Part shown: piece after piece, positions 55,278 through 63,368 of the stretch
Position numbering within the stretch: position 1 is the stretch's first letter
Layout: each line of letters opens with the position of its first letter
Assembly (NCBI RefSeq): GCF_001404515.1
Contig: NZ_CXWE01000005.1
Location: forward strand, 434,001 to 498,000
From: Roseibium album
Lineage (GTDB): Bacteria; Pseudomonadota; Alphaproteobacteria; Rhizobiales; Stappiaceae
Reading direction: 5' to 3'
Length of the DNA stretch: 64,000 nucleotides
Position numbers and translations under genes: made by a program
Notes under the pieces: generated by a model
The model's input: the letters and a program-made list of their open reading frames with translations, nothing else
Told to the model about the DNA's origin: nothing
Database searches by the model: none

Positions 55278-56447
55278 GTGAAGAGACTATTCATTGCCGC
55301 CTGTTTTTCGATTTGCCTCGCCGGACCGGTTTCCGCCGAACTGGCCAGGACAGACTATGGCGACTGGTCCGTCCGCTGTGATGAAAAGACCTACTGCATT
55401 GCCGAGACGCAAGGCAAGAGCTCGAACGACGAGGCCTTCAAGCTGAAGCTTGAACGCGGCGCGAAGCCCGGAAGCGATGTCTTCGTCACCTTGCGCCCGA
55501 CAACAAAACTGGATGTCGGCATGCGCGCCCGCATCGAGATCGAAAGCCTGGAAGAAGACAATTACGGCTATTTCGGCAAGGCCGCCAAGATCTACACCGG
55601 CAATGAAATGACCTTCGGCGGCGAGGCCGACCGGGACCTGATCGAAAAACTGCGCCGCGGCGTGAGTGCTCGTGTCGAGATCGACTATGGCGGCTCGATC
55701 GGCACCCTCATCTACCGGGTGAGGCTCTCAGGGCTGACCCACGCGCTCCTGAAAATGGACGAACAGCAGGGCCGGATTGGCCGTCTGGATGCCGTCGTCG
55801 CCTGGGGGGGTGTTCCTGCGGACAGAGCAACAGCGATTGCTCCGGCTGCCACAATGCCCCCGCCAGCTCCCAAGGAGCCCGAAACTGCTGCAGCGCCGCC
55901 GCCGCCAAACGACGTTGCCACCCCGGTGATGCCGTCACAGGACGCGTCTTCAGGGCCGAGAGGCCTCGTCTATACGGTCGAAGAGCTGCCGGAATCTGTC
56001 CAGATGATGGGTTACCGCGCGCTGAACTGCGAGCTGGCGGAGACCCTGCCGGCCTATGGTGCGCAGTATTTTGCAGAGGGCGACGTGGAGACCTGGATCG
56101 TGCCCTGCACCGCTGCCGATGCCAATGTGCCCTATTACATGGCTGTGCACATTCCGTTCAATCCGTCCCTTGACGAATGGAAGGAATTCGAAACACCGCC
56201 GGATTTCAACCAGCCCAATCATGCCCTGGTCAACAATCTCTTTTATGATCCCGATACGGGTCAGGTCACCGGCACCACCTATTACTCCGCCAATTTGGAC
56301 TGCGGCGCCTTCGAGCGGCATGAAGTGATGGCGGAAAGCGGCGACTACGAACTCGTCGAATATCTGGAAAAATCAAGCTGCGACGGCGTTTTCGGAGCGC
56401 CGGAGGGCTGGCCGCTCAGCTGGACCATCGACGAAATGGGCGGCTGA
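55278..56447 (+). CDS. Exported protein with DUF1176-like C-terminal domain
   Basis: A 389-residue secreted protein. Signal peptide M-K-R-L-F-I-A-A-C-F-S-I-C-L-A-G-P-V-S-A. The N-terminal domain (~25-165) with Y-G-D-W-S-V-R-C, C-I-A-E-T-Q-G and G-L-T-H-A-L-L resembles IalB-like invasion-associated domains. A Pro/Ala-rich linker follows (~180-225). The C-terminal part (~235-389: L-N-C-E-L, W-I-V-P-C, N-L-D-C-G and K-S-S-C-D) resembles DUF1176 with several Cys likely forming disulfides. GTG start at 55278 with a G-rich stretch 6 bases upstream. Function unknown; periplasmic location is inferred. Confidence 0.72.
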   Translation: MKRLFIAACFSICLAGPVSAELARTDYGDWSVRCDEKTYCIAETQGKSSNDEAFKLKLERGAKPGSDVFVTLRPTTKLDVGMRARIEIESLEEDNYGYFGKAAKIYTGNEMTFGGEADRDLIEKLRRGVSARVEIDYGGSIGTLIYRVRLSGLTHALLKMDEQQGRIGRLDAVVAWGGVPADRATAIAPAATMPPPAPKEPETAAAPPPPNDVATPVMPSQDASSGPRGLVYTVEELPESVQMMGYRALNCELAETLPAYGAQYFAEGDVETWIVPCTAADANVPYYMAVHIPFNPSLDEWKEFETPPDFNQPNHALVNNLFYDPDTGQVTGTTYYSANLDCGAFERHEVMAESGDYELVEYLEKSSCDGVFGAPEGWPLSWTIDEMGG

Positions 56448-56491
56448 CCGCAAGCCGTGAAAACCGATCCGGAACCAAAGGGAGACAGCAC

Positions 56492-56779
56492 ATGCGCCTG
56501 ATGATGACGTTCAAGATCCCCACCGAGGCGGGCAACAAGGCCGGTGCCCGGCACACAATAGGCGCCGCAATTGAAAAACTGATTGCAGACACAGGCGCCC
56601 AAGACGCCTATTTCTACATGAAGGACGGCATGCGTGCCGGTACGATCTACTTCGAGGAAACCGATCAGGCAAATCTCACCCGCTACAACGAACCCCTGAT
56701 GGAAAGCCTCGGTGCACAGATCGACATCATGCCGGTGCTCAATCTGGAGGATCTGAAACGCGGCCTACAGGGCCACTGA
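56492..56779 (+). CDS. Small conserved-looking cytoplasmic protein, unknown function
   Basis: A 95-residue protein. Not recognised with certainty. It begins M-R-L-M-M-T-F-K-I-P-T-E-A-G-N-K-A-G and has D-A-Y-F-Y-M-K-D-G-M-R-A-G-T-I-Y-F in the middle, a beta-alpha-beta pattern suggesting a ferredoxin-like (DUF3303-like) fold. GGGAGA lies 6 bases before the ATG. It follows the DUF1176 gene by 44 bp and precedes the agmatine deiminase gene by 77 bp, on the same strand. Confidence 0.65.
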   Translation: MRLMMTFKIPTEAGNKAGARHTIGAAIEKLIADTGAQDAYFYMKDGMRAGTIYFEETDQANLTRYNEPLMESLGAQIDIMPVLNLEDLKRGLQGH

Positions 56780-56856
56780 CCAACCGGTGCGATTTCTGAA
56801 ACAACATGGACCTGAACTCCCGATGACGTTCCAGGTCAAAACAATGCGAGAAATCA

Positions 56857-57852
56857 ATGCAGTCCCGAAGGTTACAGTTTCTGGGAGCGGCTCTGGCAGG
56901 TCTGCTTTTGACCTCCGTGGGTGAGGCCGCGGCAACGCCCAGGGTTCCAGCGGAATGGGAGCCGCAGGCCGCGGTCTGGATGCAGTGGCCGGGCAGATAC
57001 GAGACAGCCTTGCGCCCGGCTTTTGCGGATATCATCCGGGCCGTGCAGAGGTATGAAAACGTGCACCTTCTCACCGGCACGGAAAAGGAACAGAGGGCTG
57101 CAGCGGACTTTCTGGCGAAACGGGGCGTCACGACAGCGAACATCACCTGGCACCAGGTCGCGGTCGACAATGCGTGGATGCGCGACAACGGCCCGATCTA
57201 CCTGACCGATGGTGAAACCGTCTGGGTCCAGAACTGGGCCTTTACCGGCTGGGACGGAACAACCGGTGCCGAGTACCGGCAGGACAACAAGGTACCGAAC
57301 CAGGTCGCCGGCCTGCTTGGCTTGAACGTCGTGGACTTGACGGATTACGTGCTTGAAAAGGGCAACCTGGAAGTCAACGGTTCCGGCATCGGCATGCTGA
57401 ACTGGGATTGTCAGGATCAGCGCAATCCGGGGCTGTCCCGGTCTGAACACGAGCGCATACTTAAAGAGGCTCTGGGACTGACAGAGATCATCTGGTCCTA
57501 TGGCCATCATCCCGACGATCTTACGACGGGTCACATTGACGGATCAGCGCGGTTCATAAACGCCACGACGGTGGCGATTGCCGATACACAGGACCAACCG
57601 GAACTGCGCCTTGCCGAAGATCTCCAGGCGGCAGGCTTCAACGTGGAATGGTATCCCGGTGATGTGAACTGGCTGGTCGGTGACGGCTACATTGTCGCCA
57701 TGAGTGAATTGGATACGGCGGCAGATCGGGACCTAAAGCAACATCTGCAGCGCTATTTTCCTGGCCGGCAGGTCCACCTGGTCGATGCCTGGTCGATCGC
57801 AGACGGCGGTGGCGGCATTCACTGTGTCACCAATGACCAGCCGCAACTTTGA
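56857..57852 (+). CDS. Exported agmatine deiminase-family (PPAD) enzyme
   Basis: A 331-residue protein of the Porphyromonas-type peptidyl-arginine deiminase/agmatine deiminase family. Motifs: W-E-P-Q-A-A-V-W-M-Q-W-P, then W-M-R-D-N-G-P, L-E-V-N-G-S-G, G-H-I-D-G with the catalytic His, and G-G-G-I-H-C323 with the nucleophilic Cys near the C-terminus. It would convert agmatine to N-carbamoylputrescine. Most agmatine deiminases are cytoplasmic; this one has a twin-arginine-like leader (S-R-R-L-Q-F-L-G and G-E-A-A-A) and is predicted to be exported. No N-carbamoylputrescine amidohydrolase gene is adjacent. Confidence 0.88.
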   Translation: MQSRRLQFLGAALAGLLLTSVGEAAATPRVPAEWEPQAAVWMQWPGRYETALRPAFADIIRAVQRYENVHLLTGTEKEQRAAADFLAKRGVTTANITWHQVAVDNAWMRDNGPIYLTDGETVWVQNWAFTGWDGTTGAEYRQDNKVPNQVAGLLGLNVVDLTDYVLEKGNLEVNGSGIGMLNWDCQDQRNPGLSRSEHERILKEALGLTEIIWSYGHHPDDLTTGHIDGSARFINATTVAIADTQDQPELRLAEDLQAAGFNVEWYPGDVNWLVGDGYIVAMSELDTAADRDLKQHLQRYFPGRQVHLVDAWSIADGGGGIHCVTNDQPQL

Positions 57853-58253
57853 CATTCCGGAAGTTTCGACAGCACCAAGGGCGTAAAGACACTCCGCGAA
57901 GGTCCGGATACCGGAAACCAGCCCGAGCGGCAGCAAAGCCTGGCAGGCGACGGGGTGACCCAGCTTGCAGAAAACGTCTCGAAAAGCGCCGCAACCTGCT
58001 GCACGGCAATGTCCGCACTTTTTCGAAAGACCTGATCAAGGCGGTACAACCTAGCCTCATCAAATTGTTAACCATAGGTTTAAACCCGGTTGCCGGCCGG
58101 GGACATTTCGCTTCTTGGGCCAAGATATCCCGATATATTCTTCATTCCACCCGGTGTGAGTCGTTGAAACGACCGTGGCAGATGGGTTAATAAAGGATTA
58201 ACATCTAGCAAATTTCGCCGGAGCGGCGCCGGCAGGAAATTCAGGAGACAGGA
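57853..58253. other. Gene-free stretch before the coiled-coil gene
   Basis: About 400 bp. It holds a small dyad GTCGTT-GA-AACGAC at 58160-58173, 80 bp before the coiled-coil start, and several ATATC-like repeats near 58125. Promoter elements are not assigned with confidence. Confidence 0.4.
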
Positions 58254-59735
58254 ATGGGCATTTTCTCGAAGTCCCCGCGCCCGGGCGGTGGCCATGAGCA
58301 GCGGGCCGAGACAAGCGTGGAAACAGAGAAAACGGCGGTACCGGAAGCGCCGGAACCGACTGGCAACATTGAAAAGCTGTCGCCCTTCGCCCTGAAGATG
58401 CAGGAAAAGATGAACCATCTGGACGGGCTCAAGTCGCGTGTCGGCGGGCTCAACCAGATGTTCGACCAGATGGCGGCCTTTGCTTCGGAAAGCCAGACCA
58501 GCATCCGCATGATGTCCGAGTACATTGAAACCTCGCGGCACAGTGTGGAGACCGAAGTTCGGCTGAAGTCCGAAAATGCCAAGATTTCCACGGACCTGCT
58601 TGACGCTGACCACAAGGTCAGGTCTTTGACGACCCAGTTGGAAGACGCCCAGGCGGAAGTCCATTCGCTGCGCAAGCGCGCTACCGAAACACGGACTGCA
58701 CTGGAAACAGCCCGCAACGATATCGTCACGATCCGTGACAACAACAAGCGGGTCAATGACGAATACCGGATCCAGAGCGCGACGCTCGTGGAAGCCAATG
58801 CCCAGGTCGCCGAATTGAGCGGCAAGCTGAACGACCTGATGGCCAAGCACGAGACTCTCGAGCGGCACTCGGAAGGGCTGCAAGAGGACCTGGATGCGAT
58901 CAAGCACCGGGAAAAGGAACTGCAGCAGAACCTTTCGGAGAGCGCCAAGCTTCTGGAAGATGAGATCCGCAAGAACAATCAATCGACCAGCGAACTGGAA
59001 TCGGCCAAACGCGAGCTGATCGAGTTTCGCAACGACAACATTGATCTGAAGTCGCATCTCGATGTTGCCAACCAGGAATTGACCTACGCCAAGTCCCGTC
59101 TGGAAGAAGAGCAGCGCAAGCATGACAACGAGATCTATGCCTTGAATGCTGAAATTGAGAACCTTTCCTCCCAGCGCCGCATCGGTGCCCAGTCCCTGCA
59201 GGAAATGGCGCGCGAAAACTCAACGCTGAAGGAACGCAGTCGCGATATTCTGAAGCGCATGCAGGAAATCGAGCATCTGCTCGACAGTGCGCAGACCAAC
59301 CACGAAAAGGACCGCAACGAGCTGATGGCAACCAACGCCAAGCTGCGTGAAGTCAACCTGCGATACAATTCAGCACTCACGGATCTCAATCATCAGCGCA
59401 ATCAGAACCAGAAGTTTGCCGACAATCTGGAAGACCTGGTCGATGAGAACAAACGCCTTCAGCGTTACAAAATCCAGGTCGATACGGCCAATGAGCAGAT
59501 CACTCAGCTGAAGTCCGTGATCACCAACTATCAGATGGCCATGGAAGGCAAGGGTCCGGCTGAAGAACTCGGCCTCACCGAAACCTATGACCCTGCGACA
59601 GAACTCGGGATCACGGAGCCGCTGGACAGCGAAATCGAACCTCTTGACCTGGATGCCGACGCGACGGATGGCGAAGGGCCGGATGACGACGCTCCCGGCA
59701 ATGGCGACGACAAGATCGTCAAGCTGCGCGACTGA
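58254..59735 (+). CDS. Long coiled-coil protein (crescentin-like architecture)
   Basis: A 493-residue protein. Residues ~1-40 are a basic, Pro-rich head. Residues ~50-450 are almost entirely heptad-like alpha-helix rich in Glu, Lys, Gln, Leu and Asn (for example E-L-S-G-K-L-N-D-L-M-A-K-H-E-T-L-E and K-E-L-Q-Q-N-L-S-E-S-A-K-L-L). The last ~45 residues are an acidic tail (E-P-L-D-L-D-A-D and D-G-E-G-P-D-D-D). No signal peptide or membrane segment. The head-rod-tail plan resembles bacterial intermediate-filament-like proteins, suggesting a cytoskeletal or polar organising role, which is inference. AGGAGA precedes the ATG. Confidence 0.8.
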   Translation: MGIFSKSPRPGGGHEQRAETSVETEKTAVPEAPEPTGNIEKLSPFALKMQEKMNHLDGLKSRVGGLNQMFDQMAAFASESQTSIRMMSEYIETSRHSVETEVRLKSENAKISTDLLDADHKVRSLTTQLEDAQAEVHSLRKRATETRTALETARNDIVTIRDNNKRVNDEYRIQSATLVEANAQVAELSGKLNDLMAKHETLERHSEGLQEDLDAIKHREKELQQNLSESAKLLEDEIRKNNQSTSELESAKRELIEFRNDNIDLKSHLDVANQELTYAKSRLEEEQRKHDNEIYALNAEIENLSSQRRIGAQSLQEMARENSTLKERSRDILKRMQEIEHLLDSAQTNHEKDRNELMATNAKLREVNLRYNSALTDLNHQRNQNQKFADNLEDLVDENKRLQRYKIQVDTANEQITQLKSVITNYQMAMEGKGPAEELGLTETYDPATELGITEPLDSEIEPLDLDADATDGEGPDDDAPGNGDDKIVKLRD

Positions 59736-59907
59736 AGACGTTCGGATTGCGCGTCACCGCCAGGCAATCAAGTCCCTGACTTATCGGTCGGCAGAGCACT
59801 GTTGACCGATAGTGCAAAATTTCCAACTTCGACCGTTTCTGCTAGGGTTTTGGAGGCGGGTCTGCGCGACCCGGCCAGCGGCTACCCGAAGTTGAGGAGC
59901 GCTCTTT

Positions 59908-62064
59908 GTGAAAAGCAAACTGCTGCCCCTCCTCGTCCTGGTCGGCGGCGCCTTCGGGATCTTCGTCGGTTCCTTCAGTCCCGCGTTGACGCAGATTCTA
60001 CAGCCGTTCGGTGACGTTTACATCCGGTTGATGGAGGTGGTGGTACTTCCCTACCTCGTGTCTTCCCTTTTGCTTGGTCTCGGTCGCCTGTCGCCAAGCA
60101 TCGCCCTCACCCTCTTCCGCAAGAGTTGGCCGGTCTACCTTCTGCTTTGGGGGGTGACATTCGCGTTTCTGATTGTCGCGGCCTCAACCGTTCCACTGGT
60201 CGGGACTGCAACAGTCGTCGACTTTTCCTCAAGCCTGCCAAATGACAGGGGATCAGCCACCTCCCTGGTCAAATTGCTGGTCCCGGACAATTTCTTCGAA
60301 GCTCTCAGCCAGAACTATATTCCATCCGTTGTGCTTATTGGCGTGATCTTCGGCATCGCTATCCAGCACAGCGTAAAGCCGACACCGCTGCTTGAAATTC
60401 TGACCATAGTCCGCAACGCCTGCATTCGCATCTGGGGCTGGATCGTTTATCTGGCACCGCTCGGCGTATGCGCGCTCTTTGCTGAATCCATCAATTCCGT
60501 CAGCCTGACGGGCTTCGCCGCCCTTTCAATCTATATCGCGGTCGTGATGCTGAGCTCCCTTGTGCTCGCACTCTGGGTTTTCCCGATGTTGCTGACCGTC
60601 TTCCTGCCACTCACCTACCGGGAAGTTATGTCAGGATTACGGGAAGCCTTCATGGTGGCGGTCGTGACATCCCTCTCCGTTGCGGCGCTTCCGTTAATTC
60701 AAAAAGCCGCCCAGCAATATGCGGCCAAGTTGAGCAACGATAACGGCGAAGAACAACAACAAAGGGAAATCATCGAAACATCCTTGTCTGTCAGTTATCC
60801 GCTTGCTCAGATCGGCAATTTCTTCATCCTGGTGTTTCTGATTTATGCCGCGTTCTACTACTACCTGCCGATCGAAAGGCAGCAACTGCTGGAGCTGCCC
60901 TTCGTTACCCTGCTTTCGAGCATCGGTTCGCCAACGTCGTCAATCGGGGCCGTCACCTTTATGGCCGACTGGCTTGGTCTTCCCACCGGCACAACGAACC
61001 TCTATGTCGAGACCATGGCGATCACCCGATATGGTCAGGTAATCGCTTCGGTATCCGCCTTCGCGTTCGTGACAACGGCCATTACGTTCATTTTCTACGG
61101 CAAGGTGCGCTTTGATCCGAAGGCCCTGGTCCTGATGCTGAGCGTGTCCGCTGCTGCCTTTTCCGGAATCTGGGCGCTCGGAAGTCTCGGCGGCACCCAC
61201 GTTCCGCTTCATTCGGAAATCAGTTACCGGGCAGCCAGCCTGCCGGACTATGTGCAGCAGTTAAGCAACGCCAATCTTTTGCCGACAAAAACAGAGCAGA
61301 CAGCAGACGCCGGTAATCAGGACCCGAAAGTCGGCACCGCGATCAATACGATCGACCGGATCGAAACAACAGGGGTCCTGAAGGTGGGTATCAACCCGAA
61401 TGTGATGCCCTTTGCCTATGTGAATAATGACGGCCGGCTCGTCGGCTACGATGTCGAGATGATGTATCGCTTCTCACAAAGCATGAATGTCGATCTGGAA
61501 TTTGTTCCTTACGGATGGCAAAGCCTCGCGGAAAACCTCGAGCAGAAGAAGTTCGACATAGCCATAGGTGGTTTGTACATAACGGATGATCGGTTGAATT
61601 CACTGACAGTCAGTGCCCCTTACTTCGAAAGTCCACTTGCCCTGGTCGTGAAACGAAGCCGGGTCGAGGAGTTCAAGTCAAAGGCTGTCATTGCATCAAA
61701 CCCCGACCTCACGATCGCGGTTTTTGATGACCCGGTGCTCATACCGCTTGCGAAGCGGAGTTTTCCATCCGCGAAACTCCGTGTCGTCGAGAACTACAGC
61801 AATCTTCAGGACCTGAAGGGGGTCGACGCCGCTCTCTGGACGCGGGAACAGGCACGGGCCCTTGCCATATCATTGGAAGGTTACTCCGCCGTTGTGCCGG
61901 AGGATACGGCAAGCCGCTTCCTGTTCGCATATCTGATGCCACCTGCTTCACCGGGGTTGGCAGCCTACTTCAACTACTGGATGGACCTGTCCCGAAAAGC
62001 CGGTGTTCTGAAGGACATGGACAGCAGATGGATAAGCCCGGTCGACACCGAGATTTCGAATTAG
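59908..62064 (+). CDS. Fusion of dicarboxylate/glutamate symporter and amino-acid-binding domain
   Basis: A 718-residue inner-membrane protein. Residues ~1-430 are a sodium/proton:dicarboxylate symporter (SDF/DAACS, GltP-like) with about eight or nine hydrophobic segments and a signature re-entrant region (S-S-I-G-S-P-T-S-S-I-G-A). Residues ~485-710 are a family 3 periplasmic binding domain: V-L-K-V-G-I-N-P-N-V-M-P-F-A-Y, G-Y-D-V-E-M, F-D-I-A-I-G-G-L and Y-F-E-S-P-L-A-L-V-V. In the usual orientation the binding domain would be extracytoplasmic, feeding substrate to the symporter. The GTG at 59908 has GAGGAG 8 bases upstream. The fusion is covered by one uninterrupted frame, so it is not an assembly artefact of two genes. 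Confidence 0.88.
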   Translation: MKSKLLPLLVLVGGAFGIFVGSFSPALTQILQPFGDVYIRLMEVVVLPYLVSSLLLGLGRLSPSIALTLFRKSWPVYLLLWGVTFAFLIVAASTVPLVGTATVVDFSSSLPNDRGSATSLVKLLVPDNFFEALSQNYIPSVVLIGVIFGIAIQHSVKPTPLLEILTIVRNACIRIWGWIVYLAPLGVCALFAESINSVSLTGFAALSIYIAVVMLSSLVLALWVFPMLLTVFLPLTYREVMSGLREAFMVAVVTSLSVAALPLIQKAAQQYAAKLSNDNGEEQQQREIIETSLSVSYPLAQIGNFFILVFLIYAAFYYYLPIERQQLLELPFVTLLSSIGSPTSSIGAVTFMADWLGLPTGTTNLYVETMAITRYGQVIASVSAFAFVTTAITFIFYGKVRFDPKALVLMLSVSAAAFSGIWALGSLGGTHVPLHSEISYRAASLPDYVQQLSNANLLPTKTEQTADAGNQDPKVGTAINTIDRIETTGVLKVGINPNVMPFAYVNNDGRLVGYDVEMMYRFSQSMNVDLEFVPYGWQSLAENLEQKKFDIAIGGLYITDDRLNSLTVSAPYFESPLALVVKRSRVEEFKSKAVIASNPDLTIAVFDDPVLIPLAKRSFPSAKLRVVENYSNLQDLKGVDAALWTREQARALAISLEGYSAVVPEDTASRFLFAYLMPPASPGLAAYFNYWMDLSRKAGVLKDMDSRWISPVDTEISN

Positions 62065-62095
62065 GATACGAACCCGTCCGGCAGCTTTCGGGTTT

Positions 62096-62392
62096 TCACT
62101 CCGGTTCCACGGTGAATTGCAGCGGATAACCCATTTGGCTCGCGGCATCAATTGCGCGCGTTGCTTTCGTTTCTGCAACGTCCTTGGGATAGACTGAGAC
62201 GACACAGACCCCCTTCTGATGCGCCGTCAGCATGACGACTTCCGCCTGTGCCATGTCCAGCCTGAATTCCGCCTTCAGGATCAGGACGACAAATTCGCGC
62301 GGCGTGTAATCGTCGTTTACCAGAATGACCTTGTAGAGTTTCGGCTTCTGGACTTTCGTCTTTTGTTTCAGCTTCAGATCGGTTTCACTCAT
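62096..62392 (-). CDS. clpS2: ATP-dependent Clp protease adaptor ClpS2
   Basis: A 98-residue adaptor. Core: K-P-K-L-Y-K-V-I-L-V-N-D-D-Y-T-P-R-E-F-V with the N-D-D-Y-T loop of the N-degron pocket, then M-L-T-A-H-Q-K-G-V-C-V-V-S-V-Y and D-V-A-E-T-K-A. The P-L-Q-F-T-V-E-P-E end and lack of the long acidic N-terminus match the ClpS2 paralogue of alphaproteobacteria rather than ClpS1. It would pass substrates with N-degrons to ClpAP. I chose the ATG at 62392; an in-frame ATG 32 codons upstream adds residues unlike the family. No clpA gene is next to it, as usual for ClpS2. It converges with the symporter fusion gene. Confidence 0.93.
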   Translation of the reverse strand: MSETDLKLKQKTKVQKPKLYKVILVNDDYTPREFVVLILKAEFRLDMAQAEVVMLTAHQKGVCVVSVYPKDVAETKATRAIDAASQMGYPLQFTVEPE

Positions 62393-62735
62393 GGCACTTG
62401 TCCGGACTCTATCCCCGGAACCCTGTTCCGGGACATCATGAATGGCGTCAGGTTTTGAATGCGCACTCGGCAGGGACTGAGCATTCAAAATCTGACCTGG
62501 CGACTGGTACCGGGTCCGTTCGAGATCCTTTACCGATATCGCGGAAGTTTCGCCGGACCAATTCCGGTGTATCTAGAACTTTTCAGGCGATTGGATAGCT
62601 TGGCGCAGCCCTCCGGGACGCCGGTTTATCTATTCCCAGTATAATGCATCGAATTTTCAAAGGAAACATGACTGTCGTGCAATTGCGAGAATTGCAAGCC
62701 TGAAGCGTTACTCGGCCAGTTTGAGGTCCTTAAAG

Positions 62736-62764
62736 CGATCCGGCGCGACTTGCCCTGCGTAAGA
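62736..62764 (+). promoter_or_regulatory. Candidate sigma-E (ChrR-type) promoter
   Basis: CGATCC, an 18-base spacer and TAAGA. From memory, the Rhodobacter sphaeroides sigma-E/ChrR promoter consensus is TGATCC-N18-TAAGA, so only the first base differs. The start codon of the following gene lies 43 bases after the -10. The rest of the gap 62489-62807 shows nothing else. Confidence 0.5.
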
Positions 62765-62807
62765 GCTGGTGTGGTCAATATCAATATCATCCGAAGGGGT
62801 GTCGACG

Positions 62808-63368
62808 ATGTCGCGTAATTCGATGCAAGCCATGAACTGGTCGATATTTGCTTTTTTGTGCCTGTTCTTGTCCGCAACAATTCTCACTCCGACGCAGGCT
62901 GCAGCGGATCTCGGTTCCGCCGCGCGTTCCGTCCCCTCCGCCGAACTGGTCGGCAAGGGCCGCATGACCTATCTCGGTTTCAAGGTGTTCGACGCCGAAC
63001 TCTATGCTCCGAACGGCGTCTACAGTGCCACAAGTCCTTTCGCTCTCAAATTGACCTATTTGCGAAACTTCACGGGTCAGGACATTGCCGAAAGTTCGGT
63101 GAAGGAAATCAGGCGTCAGGGCGGTGCCTCGGCAGGTCAGCTCGCATCCTGGGAAAAACAGATGCTTGCCATCTTCCCGAATGTTTCCCCCGGTCAATCA
63201 ATCACCGGGGTTAGAACGGCAAAGGGAAGTACAGCCTTCTTCCTCGACGGACGCAAGATCGGCACGATCAGCGATGCAGCCTTTACAAGGAAATTCTTCT
63301 CGATCTGGTTGGGCAACAAGACGCGGAACCCGGGCCTGCGCACCAGACTGGTCGGATCCGGTTCGTGA
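62808..63368 (+). CDS. Exported chalcone isomerase-like protein
   Basis: A 186-residue protein. Signal peptide (F-A-F-L-C-L-F-L-S-A-T-I-L-T-P-T-Q-A). The mature domain has L-V-G-K-G-R-M-T-Y-L-G-F-K-V-F-D-A-E-L-Y-A, I-A-E-S-S-V-K-E-I-R-R-Q and T-A-K-G-S-T-A-F-F-L-D-G-R-K-I-G, matching the Chalcone_3 (chalcone isomerase-like) family of periplasmic proteins. The start at 62808 follows AAGGGGTG. A longer upstream form is possible but would overlap the predicted promoter. Its stop overlaps the next start (GTGA), so it is coupled to the MFS gene. Confidence 0.85.
   Translation: MSRNSMQAMNWSIFAFLCLFLSATILTPTQAAADLGSAARSVPSAELVGKGRMTYLGFKVFDAELYAPNGVYSATSPFALKLTYLRNFTGQDIAESSVKEIRRQGGASAGQLASWEKQMLAIFPNVSPGQSITGVRTAKGSTAFFLDGRKIGTISDAAFTRKFFSIWLGNKTRNPGLRTRLVGSGS

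Noticed and set aside
58080..59123. 347-codon minus-strand frame within the coiled-coil gene
   Set aside because: Long antisense frames are common opposite GC-rich coiled-coil genes; the plus-strand product has a coherent heptad pattern and a good ribosome binding site.
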